Below, piece after piece: positions 8,479-17,290 of a stretch of 64,000 nt of DNA; positions within the stretch are counted from its first letter, which is position 1, and every line of letters begins with the position of its first letter. The notes under the pieces were generated by a model that saw nothing but the letters and a program-made list of their open reading frames with translations, ran no database searches and had not been told where the DNA came from. This stretch comes from Croceimicrobium sp965656185. GTDB lineage: Bacteria; Bacteroidota; Bacteroidia; Flavobacteriales; Schleiferiaceae. Position numbers and translations under genes: made by a program. The stretch spans positions 1 through 64,000 of the forward strand of contig CBFHJH010000003.1 in assembly GCA_965656185.1 (NCBI GenBank). Reading direction: 5' to 3'.

Positions 8479-9543
8479 TTAAATTTTCGCTGTTCTTGCT
8501 CTTAAGTAATGATCTGTCAAGACCAAAGCACACATGGCTTCTACAATAGGCACGGCACGTGGCACCACACATGGGTCGTGACGGCCTTTACCCTCAATTT
8601 TTACAAGCTCTCCTTGGTCATTCAAGCCCTGCTGATCGCGCATGATCGTGGCCACCGGTTTAAAAGCTACCCGAAATACCAAATCGGCACCATTGGAAAT
8701 TCCACCCTGAACGCCACCAGAATGGTTTGATGCCAAGCGGCCAGAATCGTCGTAGCCATCATTGTGTTCGGAACCACTCATCCGAGTTCCAGCAAATCCG
8801 CTGCCTATTTCAAAGCCTTTAACGGCATTAATACTAAGCATTGCTTTTGCCAGATCGGCATGTAGCTTATCAAATACAGGTTCACCAAGGCCTTGCGGCA
8901 TATTTGAAACCCGGCAACTTATGATACCGCCTAATGTATCGCCCGCTTTACGAGCCTTTTCGATAGCCGCTTGAAAACGTTCTGCCGATTCAGGATGCGG
9001 GCAACGCACCAAATTGCTATCAATGTTATCCAAATCTAGTTCCGAAAGTTCTCCGGCAATATCTTCCTTACCTACCGAAGATACGTAGGCGGTGATGCGA
9101 AGCTCCGGAAAGATTTGTTGCACCAAAGCACCGGCTGCAACGCGGCATGCCGTTTCACGTGCCGAAGATCGCCCCCCACCGCGATAATCGCGTAAACCAT
9201 ACTTTTCTTGGTATACCTGATCGGCATGGGAAGGTCTGAAATTATGTTTGAGGTGGGAATAGTCCTTCGATTTAGCGTCATTATTGGCAATGCTAAAAGC
9301 AATGGGCATCCCAGTGCTTTTACCTTCAAAGATCCCTGAGAGCCATTCGATCTCGTCCGCTTCTTTTCGCTGGGTAGTTATCTTGGATTGCCCCGGTCTT
9401 CTCCGGGCCATTTGCTTAGCTACCATTTCGAGATCTAATGAAACGCCGGCGGGAAAACCATCGATTATTCCGCCAATGGCTGGGCCATGAGACTCCCCAT
9501 AGGTACTAAGTCGAAGCAATTTTCCGATGCTATTTCCTGGCAT
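8479..9543 (-). CDS. aroC: Chorismate synthase
   Basis: AroC converts 5-enolpyruvylshikimate-3-phosphate to chorismate with reduced FMN, the last step of the shikimate pathway. Visible motifs are the N-terminal RLSTYGESHGPAIGGIIDG, then RRRPGQSKITTQRKE, the YRGGGRSSARETACRVAAGA block, and GGISNGADLVFRVAFKP. From the ATG at 9543 (MPGNSIGKLLRL) the protein has 354 residues, the usual length; the longer in-frame start adds residues outside the family. The pabA/trpG-type gene in this window would use chorismate downstream, but it is not in the same operon. Confidence 0.97.
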   Translation of the reverse strand: MPGNSIGKLLRLSTYGESHGPAIGGIIDGFPAGVSLDLEMVAKQMARRRPGQSKITTQRKEADEIEWLSGIFEGKSTGMPIAFSIANNDAKSKDYSHLKHNFRPSHADQVYQEKYGLRDYRGGGRSSARETACRVAAGALVQQIFPELRITAYVSSVGKEDIAGELSELDLDNIDSNLVRCPHPESAERFQAAIEKARKAGDTLGGIISCRVSNMPQGLGEPVFDKLHADLAKAMLSINAVKGFEIGSGFAGTRMSGSEHNDGYDDSGRLASNHSGGVQGGISNGADLVFRVAFKPVATIMRDQQGLNDQGELVKIEGKGRHDPCVVPRAVPIVEAMCALVLTDHYLRARTAKI

Positions 9544-9602
9544 ATAAGCAAAGAAAGTAAATCCCCCGCTCAAAAGGAAGCCATTAAAGGCTTTCCCGAG
9601 GA

Positions 9603-9776
9603 TTAATTATCATCGCTCTTCTTTCGTTGCATTTGCCGAAAGGCTAAAGCCGCACCGCCAGCTGCCAAATACACTAAACCAGGAATAGGTGCCGGATTAT
9701 GTGAAGGAGGTGGCGCTGGTTGGGAAAAGGAATCATAACTAAGAACCAACAAAAAAATAATGAGCAAAGACTTCAT
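9603..9776 (-). CDS. Small PID-CTERM-like membrane protein, 57 residues
   Basis: A short gene between aroC and the large secreted-protein gene. The translation starts MKSLLIIFLLVLSYDSFSQ, a signal peptide, continues with a proline-rich stretch (PAPPPSHNPAPIPG), then a short Ala/Gly-rich hydrophobic segment (LVYLAAGGAALAF) and a basic end RQMQRKKSDDN. This signal - proline - PIxGG - hydrophobic - basic order is that of the small flavobacterial proteins annotated as PID-CTERM, although the D of PID is P here. It starts 3 bp after the stop of the 1135-residue gene, so it is almost certainly in the same operon. Function unknown. Confidence 0.7.
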   Translation of the reverse strand: MKSLLIIFLLVLSYDSFSQPAPPPSHNPAPIPGLVYLAAGGAALAFRQMQRKKSDDN

Positions 9777-9779
9777 GTT

Positions 9780-12700
9780 TTAAGGTTTTGGGTTAAATAA
9801 TATCAATTGACTCCCGATCTTTTCTTCTATTTGGTAGCGAAGGACCAAGAATTGAGGATTATCCACAGGAAGTGGTATCGGGAATTGAGGAGGTCTTTCG
9901 ACCGATCGATGCAGCACCTTAGCACTCAAATCGCGGACTTCTATACTTTGTAAGTCCTTTTCGCTTACACAATGTAATGCTCCCTCGCGACTGAAGAAAG
10001 TCACGGAGCATGTGTCACTTTCGGGCGAAGAAAGCTTTTCCGGTCGTAAGACCAAATAAAAGCGTTTATCATATCTGCCTGCGCTATCGGTCTGAAAATG
10101 GTATCTACCATCGTCAAAAGACCAGTCCAAGTTTAAGAGTGAGTCCCAAAGCCAAACCGAACTTGAAGGCAGATCTTCGAGCTGGGCCGACAAATTATGT
10201 AAACCACTATCGCAGTTTAGCATTAAACGAATCGTATCTTGACTTAAAGGCCGGTAATTTATGCTGTGTAATGCTCCGTTTGAAAAGGAGGCTAGAGCAA
10301 TTTGGGCTGTTGCCTCAAAAAACTGAGCGTCATAGCCAGGGTCAAATAGCTTAGTGAACTGCGCATCGAAACGAATTAAGCTTTCCACTTTTATCGAGTC
10401 ATGTGCTAGTTGTAAGTTAATTCCGGAAGGGATCGATCTGTTAGTTTTGAAAAAACTCGTTGGCGCTAATCGTTGCATACTGGGCCAAAACAGGACGCTA
10501 TCACCGGCTGATAAGGCCCTTACAAAAAAGCCTTGAGCAGAAGCTATTAAAGAATCGGGCAAGCGTGCACCAGATTGGGCCGCTAAACCACCACTTCTAT
10601 TCCAGATCGAATAAGCCTGCTGCCTACTGGTCAAACTATTATCCCAGCGGTAAATAGACCCATCCAAATGCGGATTGGCTTCTATAAAAGCTTGGGCAGA
10701 AATAGGGCTGGGGTAAGGGTTTCCTAAAAGCAAGTAGTCTCCAGCAGCGTGGCTATAGTTTAGACTAATCGACTGAGTAGAAATGGTACCTCTAAATTCT
10801 CGTCTTTCTTTTATTTGATTCAGATTGAGCTTAGGCGGCGCTGGTGTAAAGATATAGCCAAAACCCAACTGCATTTTAGTGCTATCGTATACCGATTGCC
10901 AGTTCTGGCTTGCAATGTCCCAATAATATCTATCCAGTGGATGATTTGCACGGCCCGATAATGAACCAAAAACAGTCCCAATCTTCTGATCAACCAAAGG
11001 ACTAGCCCAGAAGCTAAATCTCCTAGCATCTGGCACAATGATCCATTTCTCTAAATGATACTTTCCCGATCCCGCAAGACTACTGCCAGAGTCTAATAAC
11101 AATGCAGCATCGTGTTTTAAGAGGAGTTCGCCCCAATTTTCCAAGTGGGAACAGATCTTGAGCCCTATCAAACTATCAATCGATAAACTGGCCCTTGGAG
11201 CAATCTTTAACTTATCAATTTTTAGCTTGGCAGAAAGACGAGCGAGGCCATTGACAATAAATACCGAATAATTACTTAAATCCCCTTCCGGCGGATAAGG
11301 GTACCATTGATGATCTTGAAAATAAAAATCGGCCTGAGCGGCATTTACCGAATAGGTTCCAAGCGGATAAGGATTCGCACATAAGTTATTTTGCGAAGCG
11401 CTAAACTGGCCCGATTGAGAGAAGTACCAGTCTTTCAAATGAAAAGCTGTGTCGCTCGAGCCTGACCTTCGATAAGCCCAGCCATCCTGATAGTTCCAGT
11501 TAGATCCAGCTAGATTTACTTTACCAAAACAAGCTATGCGTAGCTCTGCTCCTTGAAAAAGGCCGGTTGAATCATAAAATAACTCTACTGCATCATCCCC
11601 ATTAAGACTTAATAATCCAGAACTAGTATCGGCCCTATGCCCAAAAAAGCGCTTAAAAGAAGCGGAGTCGCTTGCTACATAAAAGGTAGATCCTGCAGAA
11701 ATGCCTTTATCGGGAAGGATCAATTCTGGGCCATCACTACCCTGACCATTATTGGCAATACCTATAGCGTAGTATGCTAGGCTTGGAATGTCACCTAGGC
11801 TGTATAACTCTACTCCTTTGGGTCTTCCCCAAGCAAGCGGTCCGTCAAAAACTCCATTTATAATTAAGAGACTCGCATGGTTAAGACTTCTCACATAAAC
11901 AGAATCCTTATAGTTTAGTGAGTCGCTAATTAAGCTTAGGAGGTAGTCAGCAGGCGTTTGATCTACCTGGAGATTTTGAATAATTGCCTGCCCATTTTGA
12001 AAGCCTAGTCTTATGGTATCTTGATTAAAGCCTGGGATAAAAGTCACTGAATCTTGAAAGTCCTGATCCCGGTTTTGCAAGCTATCACAGGCCTCAATGC
12101 TTAGTTTCGCAATTCGCGAAGGGTTGATTAATGTATCGGGCAAGGCTAAGATCCGAAAGCGATCAGCCTTAACTTCAATAGCATAGTCACTACTGTCTGT
12201 TAAAAGATAGGAGGTCTTTTGCAAGTGACTCGAATTTGCGGCAGTTTGAATATTCTCAATTTCACAGTGAATCCTGCTGTTGTCGAACTGTTTTTGTATG
12301 AAATAGGCCCTCAAGCTAAATAATACCGAATCATTGTCAACAGTATTAATAGCCAGGTTACTTAGGTGTTGGCGCGAGCGCGGCCTGCTGCTGCTCCAAA
12401 TGCATTGCCCAGCTCTCCATAAACTAATGGCACTTAGGGTTTCGGCACCTTCTAAGAGCAGGTCAAAACCGGTGCAAACTGTGGCCAAACTATCCGAGTC
12501 TACGCCATCAACCAAATAAAATTTACTTAGAATAACTTGGGCTTGACTGGTATCCAGATGCTCCAAGTAATTAACCGTGGCCCTACTTAGGTTTAATGGC
12601 CTAATATAAGACGAGCGGGAAGAGCGTTGTAGTAAACTCTGTAGGTTCTGGGAATGATTTACCTGGGCTGGACTTCGATTAGCATGATTGTAATAGAAGT

Positions 12701-13187
12701 CGGTTAAACGAAAGCCATTACCCTCCAATTGAATACTCTTACCAATGGGGGTGCTATTGGATTGACTCAGGCCTATATCTGCACTTGTATCATTTAAGGC
12801 CGGTCCATTTTTAGCCACGATCTGCCCTTCGTAGGAAAGAAAGTGCAACATCTCCTCTTGGCCGTTACTTCTTTTGTACAATGCCAGGGCATCACGAGGT
12901 CCATTCTGTAAGTTGGGATGATTCAACCAAAAGAAGCGATAGTTTCCACTAGTACCGACGCTATCGTAATCTAGTAGGTCTACTTCACTTCCATAATAAA
13001 GGCTATCGCTACCATTATAGGCCCTAACATGTAGTTCGCGCCAATTTAATTGGCTGGTATCTACGAGTATCTCGAAACCTTCGCCTTGATCTACGCCCAC
13101 ATTATCATAATGTAATTCGTTGATCCAGGCCGATTGTGCCCTTAGCGAAAAAGTAAAACATAAGAAGAGAAGAATTCTTTCCAGCAT
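9780..13187 (-). CDS. Large secreted lamin-tail-domain protein, probable type IX secretion cargo
   Basis: 1135 residues with a short signal peptide (cleavage near LRAQS). The N-terminus AWINELHYDNVGVDQGEGFE is a typical bacterial lamin tail domain start, and a second copy seems to begin near LLIINGVFDGPLAWGRPKGV (about 445-560, with GDDAVELF). The middle and later parts are beta-rich and of no family I recognise. The last 80 residues (IEVRDLSAKVLHRS, then FLVLRYQIEEKIGSQLIL) resemble a degenerate type A sorting domain of the type IX secretion system. These points suggest a surface or secreted protein; no catalytic motif was seen. A hairpin abuts the start codon, and the small PID-CTERM-like gene follows at 3 bp. 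Confidence 0.75.
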   Translation of the reverse strand: MLERILLFLCFTFSLRAQSAWINELHYDNVGVDQGEGFEILVDTSQLNWRELHVRAYNGSDSLYYGSEVDLLDYDSVGTSGNYRFFWLNHPNLQNGPRDALALYKRSNGQEEMLHFLSYEGQIVAKNGPALNDTSADIGLSQSNSTPIGKSIQLEGNGFRLTDFYYNHANRSPAQVNHSQNLQSLLQRSSRSSYIRPLNLSRATVNYLEHLDTSQAQVILSKFYLVDGVDSDSLATVCTGFDLLLEGAETLSAISLWRAGQCIWSSSRPRSRQHLSNLAINTVDNDSVLFSLRAYFIQKQFDNSRIHCEIENIQTAANSSHLQKTSYLLTDSSDYAIEVKADRFRILALPDTLINPSRIAKLSIEACDSLQNRDQDFQDSVTFIPGFNQDTIRLGFQNGQAIIQNLQVDQTPADYLLSLISDSLNYKDSVYVRSLNHASLLIINGVFDGPLAWGRPKGVELYSLGDIPSLAYYAIGIANNGQGSDGPELILPDKGISAGSTFYVASDSASFKRFFGHRADTSSGLLSLNGDDAVELFYDSTGLFQGAELRIACFGKVNLAGSNWNYQDGWAYRRSGSSDTAFHLKDWYFSQSGQFSASQNNLCANPYPLGTYSVNAAQADFYFQDHQWYPYPPEGDLSNYSVFIVNGLARLSAKLKIDKLKIAPRASLSIDSLIGLKICSHLENWGELLLKHDAALLLDSGSSLAGSGKYHLEKWIIVPDARRFSFWASPLVDQKIGTVFGSLSGRANHPLDRYYWDIASQNWQSVYDSTKMQLGFGYIFTPAPPKLNLNQIKERREFRGTISTQSISLNYSHAAGDYLLLGNPYPSPISAQAFIEANPHLDGSIYRWDNSLTSRQQAYSIWNRSGGLAAQSGARLPDSLIASAQGFFVRALSAGDSVLFWPSMQRLAPTSFFKTNRSIPSGINLQLAHDSIKVESLIRFDAQFTKLFDPGYDAQFFEATAQIALASFSNGALHSINYRPLSQDTIRLMLNCDSGLHNLSAQLEDLPSSSVWLWDSLLNLDWSFDDGRYHFQTDSAGRYDKRFYLVLRPEKLSSPESDTCSVTFFSREGALHCVSEKDLQSIEVRDLSAKVLHRSVERPPQFPIPLPVDNPQFLVLRYQIEEKIGSQLILFNPKP

Positions 13188-13204
13188 GGTTCAGGTTTTG
13201 AACC
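13188..13204 (-). repeat. Inverted repeat abutting a start codon
   Basis: Perfect 6-bp inverted repeat GGTTCA/TGAACC with a 5-base spacer, directly adjacent to the ATG (complement 13185-13187) of the lamin-tail-domain gene. A near-consensus -7 element (GACTTTTG on the minus strand, 13204-13211) borders it. In RNA it would form a hairpin next to the start; as DNA it could be an operator. Confidence 0.5.
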
Positions 13205-13267
13205 AAAAGTCTGGATCTTTAGACCGCAAGGCCTAGCTTAAGCATTTGCTAAGAGCTTTTAAAAGTG

Positions 13268-13291
13268 AAAGCCCGTCTGTCGACGGGCTTT
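13268..13291. terminator. Hairpin, probable terminator of the AraC gene
   Basis: Perfect 10-bp stem AAAGCCCGTC/GACGGGCTTT with a 4-base loop. The T run is short on both strands, so termination is likely but not certain. It lies downstream of the AraC gene and upstream of the lamin-tail-domain gene, both on the minus strand. Confidence 0.6.
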
Positions 13292-13378
13292 CGGGATAAC
13301 CAATAAATCAAAGCTTGCGAAATCCCGCAAGATTTTAAAGTATCATTAAATACTTGACCATAAAACGTAAGTCACGCC

Positions 13379-14278
13379 CTAAGCGTTGGCTAATGAGGTA
13401 GGTTTTTTGGTATTTAGGTGTTTCTTTTTCCATTGCATGGGGCTCAGTCCACATTCTCTTTTAAAGGCTTTTGAAAAAGTAGCCAGATCATTGTAGGATA
13501 ACCTAGCCGCTATATCTACGATTTGCAAATTTCCTGCCAAGATCAAGTTTTGAGCCTCAATTATTCGCCATTGAAGGAGCCGTTTATTTGGACTTAATCC
13601 GGTAGCCCTTTTATATTGACGTTGAAAGTGGTAATGGGACAAACCAACGTGTTGCGCAATATCTTCGAGTTGGATGTAAGAGGAGAGATTTTCTCGCATG
13701 AATTGATCCGCTTTCTGGATCTTATACATTAATGATTGGCGCGTGGCGGGATTCAAACCTTCCAATCTTAAGCTATAATCCAAGACATGGTCGTCTAAGT
13801 TTTCCAAAAACTCTTGCCAGAAGTAAAACACGAGGTCCTCCTGCCATTGCCCCTCTCCTGCTTCCTGACCAAAAATCCCGTCCAGAATCTGACAAAGGCT
13901 ATGATCCTTGGGGAATTTAAGTTCTGGCAGTGACTGGATCGAATTGAAAAGGGCGGAACCTCCTTTCTCACTTAATTCACATAAGGCCTCCATCTCATCA
14001 TCATCGCAATACAAGCACAGACCTTTAGACAAGGGTTCTGCTTCAAAGCGATTGGCCCGAGCAAATTGATGGTTCATAAATAGTGCTTCACCCGGCGCCA
14101 AATGCAAACGTTTGCCATTGAGCCAATACACTTCATGACCATTACAGGCATACTTTAAACTGTAGCCAATGTAATTGCTAAAACAAGGGATCTTCTTGTG
14201 CCGATGGTTTTCGAAAACCCCTTCACTTTCCGAAAGGATTATTTCTTGCCCACCAGCTCTTAAGCTCAAACTCGCCAT
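13379..14278 (-). CDS. AraC-family transcriptional regulator
   Basis: 299 residues. The C-terminal 100 residues form the double helix-turn-helix of AraC/XylS regulators: IQLEDIAQHVGLSHYHFQRQYKRATG is the first HTH, and LQIVDIAARLSYNDLATFSKAFKRECGLSP carries the second with the family signature. The N-terminal half (about 1-120) looks like a cupin-type sensing domain (LHLAPGEALFMNHQ fits a cupin turn). Ligand and targets are unknown; no enzyme gene is divergently paired with it. Confidence 0.9.
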   Translation of the reverse strand: MASLSLRAGGQEIILSESEGVFENHRHKKIPCFSNYIGYSLKYACNGHEVYWLNGKRLHLAPGEALFMNHQFARANRFEAEPLSKGLCLYCDDDEMEALCELSEKGGSALFNSIQSLPELKFPKDHSLCQILDGIFGQEAGEGQWQEDLVFYFWQEFLENLDDHVLDYSLRLEGLNPATRQSLMYKIQKADQFMRENLSSYIQLEDIAQHVGLSHYHFQRQYKRATGLSPNKRLLQWRIIEAQNLILAGNLQIVDIAARLSYNDLATFSKAFKRECGLSPMQWKKKHLNTKKPTSLANA

Positions 14279-14433
14279 ATTCTTGCTATGGAGCTCATGC
14301 AGCAGAGTACTAAAAACGGTTAGTTCAGCTAATTTGGAAGATTTCTGATGAGGACAATGTTAAAGCGAATCACTTTAACAATACTTAAGCGTGTTTTTAA
14401 CTTTTTAAAAAACCTATTTGTCGATTCTTGCTA

Positions 14434-14466
14434 CAAAAAAACCCCGACTATCAACTAGCCGGGGTC
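14434..14466 (-). terminator. Terminator after lpdA
   Basis: On the minus strand a GC-rich stem (GACCCCGGC pairing with GTCGGGGT, one mismatch or wobble) is followed by a run of seven T residues, 22 bp after the lpdA stop. Confidence 0.85.
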
Positions 14467-14488
14467 TATAAAAACTTACGTACTAAGC

Positions 14489-15877
14489 CTAGAGGTGGAT
14501 CACCTCATCATAAGCAGCAGCGGCCGCTTCCATTACCGCTTCACTCATAGTTGGATGTGGGTGAACCGATTTTACGATTTCCATACCCGTGGTTTCAAGT
14601 TTACGAGCCACCACGGCTTCAGCGATCATTTCAGTTACGTTGGCCCCAATCATATGACAGCCCAAGAACTCACCATACTTAGCGTCGAAAATAACTTTCA
14701 CGAAGCCATCTTTATGACCTGCGGCGCTTGCCTTACCGCTTGCGCTGAAAGGAAATTTACCAACCTTGATATCATAGCCAGCTTCCTTAGCCGCCTTTTC
14801 GGTCATACCAACCGAAGCGATCTCCGGCGAACAGTAAGTACATCCAGGAATATTTCCGTAATCGAGTGGTTGAGGATTATGGCCAGCGATCTTTTCTACA
14901 CAGATAATTCCTTCGGCAGAAGCCACGTGAGCTAAAGCTTGGCCTGGCACACAGTCGCCAATAGCATAATAACCATCAACCGATGTTTTATAGAAATCGT
15001 CTACTACGATCTTACCTTTTTCGGTCTTGATGCCAACTTCTTCCAGGCCAATGTTTTCAATATTGGCTTGCACGCCAACGGCCGAAAGCACAACATCTGC
15101 CTCTAGAACCTGTTCTCCTTTCTTGTTCTTGACCGAAACCTTACAGCCATCACCAGAAGTATCTACTTTGGTTACCTCGCTGTTAGTCATGATCTTAATA
15201 CCTGCCTTTTTAAAAGTACGCTCCAATTGCTTAGAAACTTCCTCGTCTTCTACTGGAACGATGTTAGGCATATACTCCACAATGGTAACTTCGGTTCCCA
15301 TCGCATTATAGAAATAAGCAAACTCCACGCCGATAGCACCAGAACCAACTACCACTAATTTCTTGGGTTGCTCTGGTAAGACCATCGCCTGACGATAGCC
15401 GATCACCTTTTTACCATCTTGCTTGAGGTTAGGTAATTCACGGCTGCGGGCACCTGTAGCAACGATCACATTCTTTGCGCCGTATTCTTTGGTTTTCCCT
15501 TTATCATCGCTAACCTGGATCTTTTTCCCGGGCAATACTTTACCCTCGCCCATGATTACCTCGATCTTATTCTTTTTCATCAAGAATTTCACCCCATTAC
15601 TCATTCCGTCGGCTACCCCTCTAGAACGCTTAACAACTTCGGCGAAATCTTTATCAGCACCATCAACCTTTAGACCGTAGTCTGCGGCATGGTTTATATA
15701 TTCAAAAACATTAGCGCTTTTTAACAAAGCTTTGGTAGGGATACAACCCCAATTAAGACAGATACCACCTAGACTCTCACGCTCTACGATAGCTGTTTTA
15801 AGTCCTAGTTGAGAAGCGCGAATGGCGGTTACGTAACCACCAGGGCCACTGCCTAAAACGATCAAATCAAATTCCAT
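14489..15877 (-). CDS. lpdA: Dihydrolipoyl dehydrogenase (E3)
   Basis: E3 reoxidises dihydrolipoamide in the 2-oxoacid dehydrogenase and glycine cleavage complexes and passes electrons to NAD+. The 462 residues show the FAD-binding GSGPGGYVTAI, the redox-active disulfide Cys40-x4-Cys45 in GGICLNWGCIPTKALL, the NAD-binding VVGSGAIGVEFAYFYNAMG, the second FAD motif YAIGDC, and the C-terminal HPHPTMSEAVMEA with the catalytic His-Glu pair. It is monocistronic here with its own -7 element and terminator; E1 and E2 genes are not in the window. Confidence 0.96.
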   Translation of the reverse strand: MEFDLIVLGSGPGGYVTAIRASQLGLKTAIVERESLGGICLNWGCIPTKALLKSANVFEYINHAADYGLKVDGADKDFAEVVKRSRGVADGMSNGVKFLMKKNKIEVIMGEGKVLPGKKIQVSDDKGKTKEYGAKNVIVATGARSRELPNLKQDGKKVIGYRQAMVLPEQPKKLVVVGSGAIGVEFAYFYNAMGTEVTIVEYMPNIVPVEDEEVSKQLERTFKKAGIKIMTNSEVTKVDTSGDGCKVSVKNKKGEQVLEADVVLSAVGVQANIENIGLEEVGIKTEKGKIVVDDFYKTSVDGYYAIGDCVPGQALAHVASAEGIICVEKIAGHNPQPLDYGNIPGCTYCSPEIASVGMTEKAAKEAGYDIKVGKFPFSASGKASAAGHKDGFVKVIFDAKYGEFLGCHMIGANVTEMIAEAVVARKLETTGMEIVKSVHPHPTMSEAVMEAAAAAYDEVIHL

Positions 15878-15914
15878 GGAATATATATTTAATGATTGTA
15901 GAATTTGGAAGCCA

Positions 15915-15922
15915 CAAATTTA
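15915..15922 (-). promoter_or_regulatory. TAnnTTTG -7 element for lpdA
   Basis: TAAATTTG on the minus strand, 37 bases before the lpdA ATG. A TTG at 15946-15948 (complement) is a possible -33, although the 23-base spacer is long. Confidence 0.5.
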
Positions 15923-15960
15923 GTAGAAATGCCAGAAGGGACGGACAATTTCTTAGATTT

Positions 15961-16344
15961 TCAATCACGGTAGGCAATAGCTGAGATTTCGATATTGGCC
16001 GACTTTGGTAATTCGGCCACTTGAACAGTTTCTCTTGCCGGGGCCGGTAGGCTATCGAAATATTCAGCATACACCGCATTGATGCGATTAAAAAGCCCCA
16101 TATCTTTAATAAAGATGCTGCATTTAATTACCTGGTCCATAGAACTTCCACCGGCCGCCAAGACGGCTTTTAGGTTATCTAAAACCAAAGCTGTTTCAGT
16201 TTCTATATCGCCTTGGAATAGCTCTCCACTTTTGGGATCTATCGCTATTTGGCCCGAACTAAATATTAAGTTCTGAAAAGCGATCGCTTGCGAATAAGGA
16301 CCGATCGGCGCGGGAGCATTTTCGCTTTGTATTTCTTTTTGCAT
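15961..16344 (-). CDS. ridA: RidA/YjgF-family enamine/imine deaminase
   Basis: RidA proteins hydrolyse reactive enamine/imine intermediates released by PLP enzymes. The 127 residues (ATG at 16344, MQKEIQSENAPAPIGPYSQA) include IGPYSQAI, FSSGQIAID, the PARETVQVAELP block with the conserved catalytic arginine, and the terminal IEISAIAY with the conserved glutamate. These fit the active RidA subgroup. An upstream in-frame TTG would add four residues. It faces away from the divergent amidotransferase gene with 26 bp between the two starts. Confidence 0.93.
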   Translation of the reverse strand: MQKEIQSENAPAPIGPYSQAIAFQNLIFSSGQIAIDPKSGELFQGDIETETALVLDNLKAVLAAGGSSMDQVIKCSIFIKDMGLFNRINAVYAEYFDSLPAPARETVQVAELPKSANIEISAIAYRD

Positions 16345-16370
16345 TTTTTTCCTCAATTTGCACCCAAGTT

Positions 16371-16961
16371 ATGAAGCTTTTACTGATCGACAACTACGAC
16401 TCCTTTACCTATAATTTAGCGCATTATTTGGATGCGATGGACCTAGAGGTAAGTGTGCGTAGGAATGACAGTGTTTCACTGAGTGAAGTAGCTGATTTCG
16501 ATCTTATTGTAATTTCTCCCGGCCCAGGTTTGCCCGCCGAAGCGGGGATTTCCAAATCTGTGATTGCCGAATTTCACCAGGCAAAACCAATTTTAGGGGT
16601 TTGCTTGGGTGCTCAGGCCTTAGCTGAGTATTTTGGTGCTGAATTATACAATCAAAAAGAGGTAGCGCACGGAATTAGACGCAACATTATTATAAAAAAT
16701 TCGCCTTGGCTGTACCAAGGATTGAATGGCCCTATAGAAGTGGGGCTATATCATAGCTGGGCCATTCAGCCAAAAGGCAAATTCGCTGCAGAATTCATCT
16801 GTAGTGCCGAGCGGGATAACGGAGTTTTGATGGCCTTTGAACATCCGCAACTCGCTTTAGCGGGAATTCAATATCATCCTGAAAGTATCATGACTGATAG
16901 TGGCAAGACTAGTTTAAATAACTGGGTAAACAAAGCAAAGGAACATTATGCTATTCATTAG
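16371..16961 (+). CDS. Anthranilate / aminodeoxychorismate synthase glutamine amidotransferase
   Basis: A class I glutamine amidotransferase of the TrpG/PabA type that supplies ammonia for making anthranilate or 4-amino-4-deoxychorismate from chorismate. Visible are LIDNYDSFTYNLAHYL at the N-terminus, ISPGPGLP for the oxyanion region, the nucleophile Cys78 in GVCLGAQA, and QYHPESIMT with the His-Glu part of the triad. 196 residues is typical. No component I gene or other trp gene is nearby, so PabA versus TrpG cannot be decided; an isolated copy slightly favours folate synthesis. Confidence 0.9.
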   Translation: MKLLLIDNYDSFTYNLAHYLDAMDLEVSVRRNDSVSLSEVADFDLIVISPGPGLPAEAGISKSVIAEFHQAKPILGVCLGAQALAEYFGAELYNQKEVAHGIRRNIIIKNSPWLYQGLNGPIEVGLYHSWAIQPKGKFAAEFICSAERDNGVLMAFEHPQLALAGIQYHPESIMTDSGKTSLNNWVNKAKEHYAIH

Positions 16962-17277
16962 CGCATTAGAGCAGAAAGAGAGTGATTCAGGTCCGGGTGA
17001 ATTAATGACTTGCTCTGATTGTGGATTGGAGAAATACCAAGTTATCCGCGAAGAACATCAATTGGTCTCACTCTTTTTTATACCCTTATTTCGTTTTCAG
17101 AAGAGGCTTTTTTCTGACTGCCCTGCTTGTAGGAAAAGGCAGGAAATCACAAAGAGTGAACGCTCCTATGTCTTGGGCTTGGTCGCCCTTAACAAGATGT
17201 ACCTCAATGAACTTATTGACGACAAGGAATACCTCTTGCGTAAAGAGACATTAAAAAAGCCCCAACCGAAGGGTTGA
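16948..17277 (+). CDS. Small zinc-ribbon protein
   Basis: 109 residues with two CxxC pairs, CSDC and CPAC, separated by about 33 residues, as in zinc ribbons. The segment SLFFIPLFRFQKR between them is hydrophobic and the C-terminal half is helical and charged. Function unknown. The ATG at 16948 overlaps the end of the amidotransferase gene by 14 bp; an alternative ATG at 17005 (MTCSDCG) would remove 19 unconserved-looking residues. The stop codon lies within a bidirectional terminator hairpin. Confidence 0.75.
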   Translation: MLFISALEQKESDSGPGELMTCSDCGLEKYQVIREEHQLVSLFFIPLFRFQKRLFSDCPACRKRQEITKSERSYVLGLVALNKMYLNELIDDKEYLLRKETLKKPQPKG

Positions 17278-17284
17278 GGCTTTT
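17253..17284. terminator. Bidirectional terminator between the zinc-ribbon gene and gyrB
   Basis: AAAAAAGCCCCAACC and GGTTGAGGCTTTT flank a short loop; pairing is nearly complete on both strands, with A/T runs on each side. It serves both convergent genes and contains the zinc-ribbon stop codon (17275-17277). Confidence 0.85.
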
Positions 17285-17290
17285 GTATCA

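Noticed and set aside
14495..14935. 146-codon frame antisense to lpdA
   Set aside because: It mirrors a well-conserved gene and encodes a histidine/phenylalanine-rich sequence with no domain.
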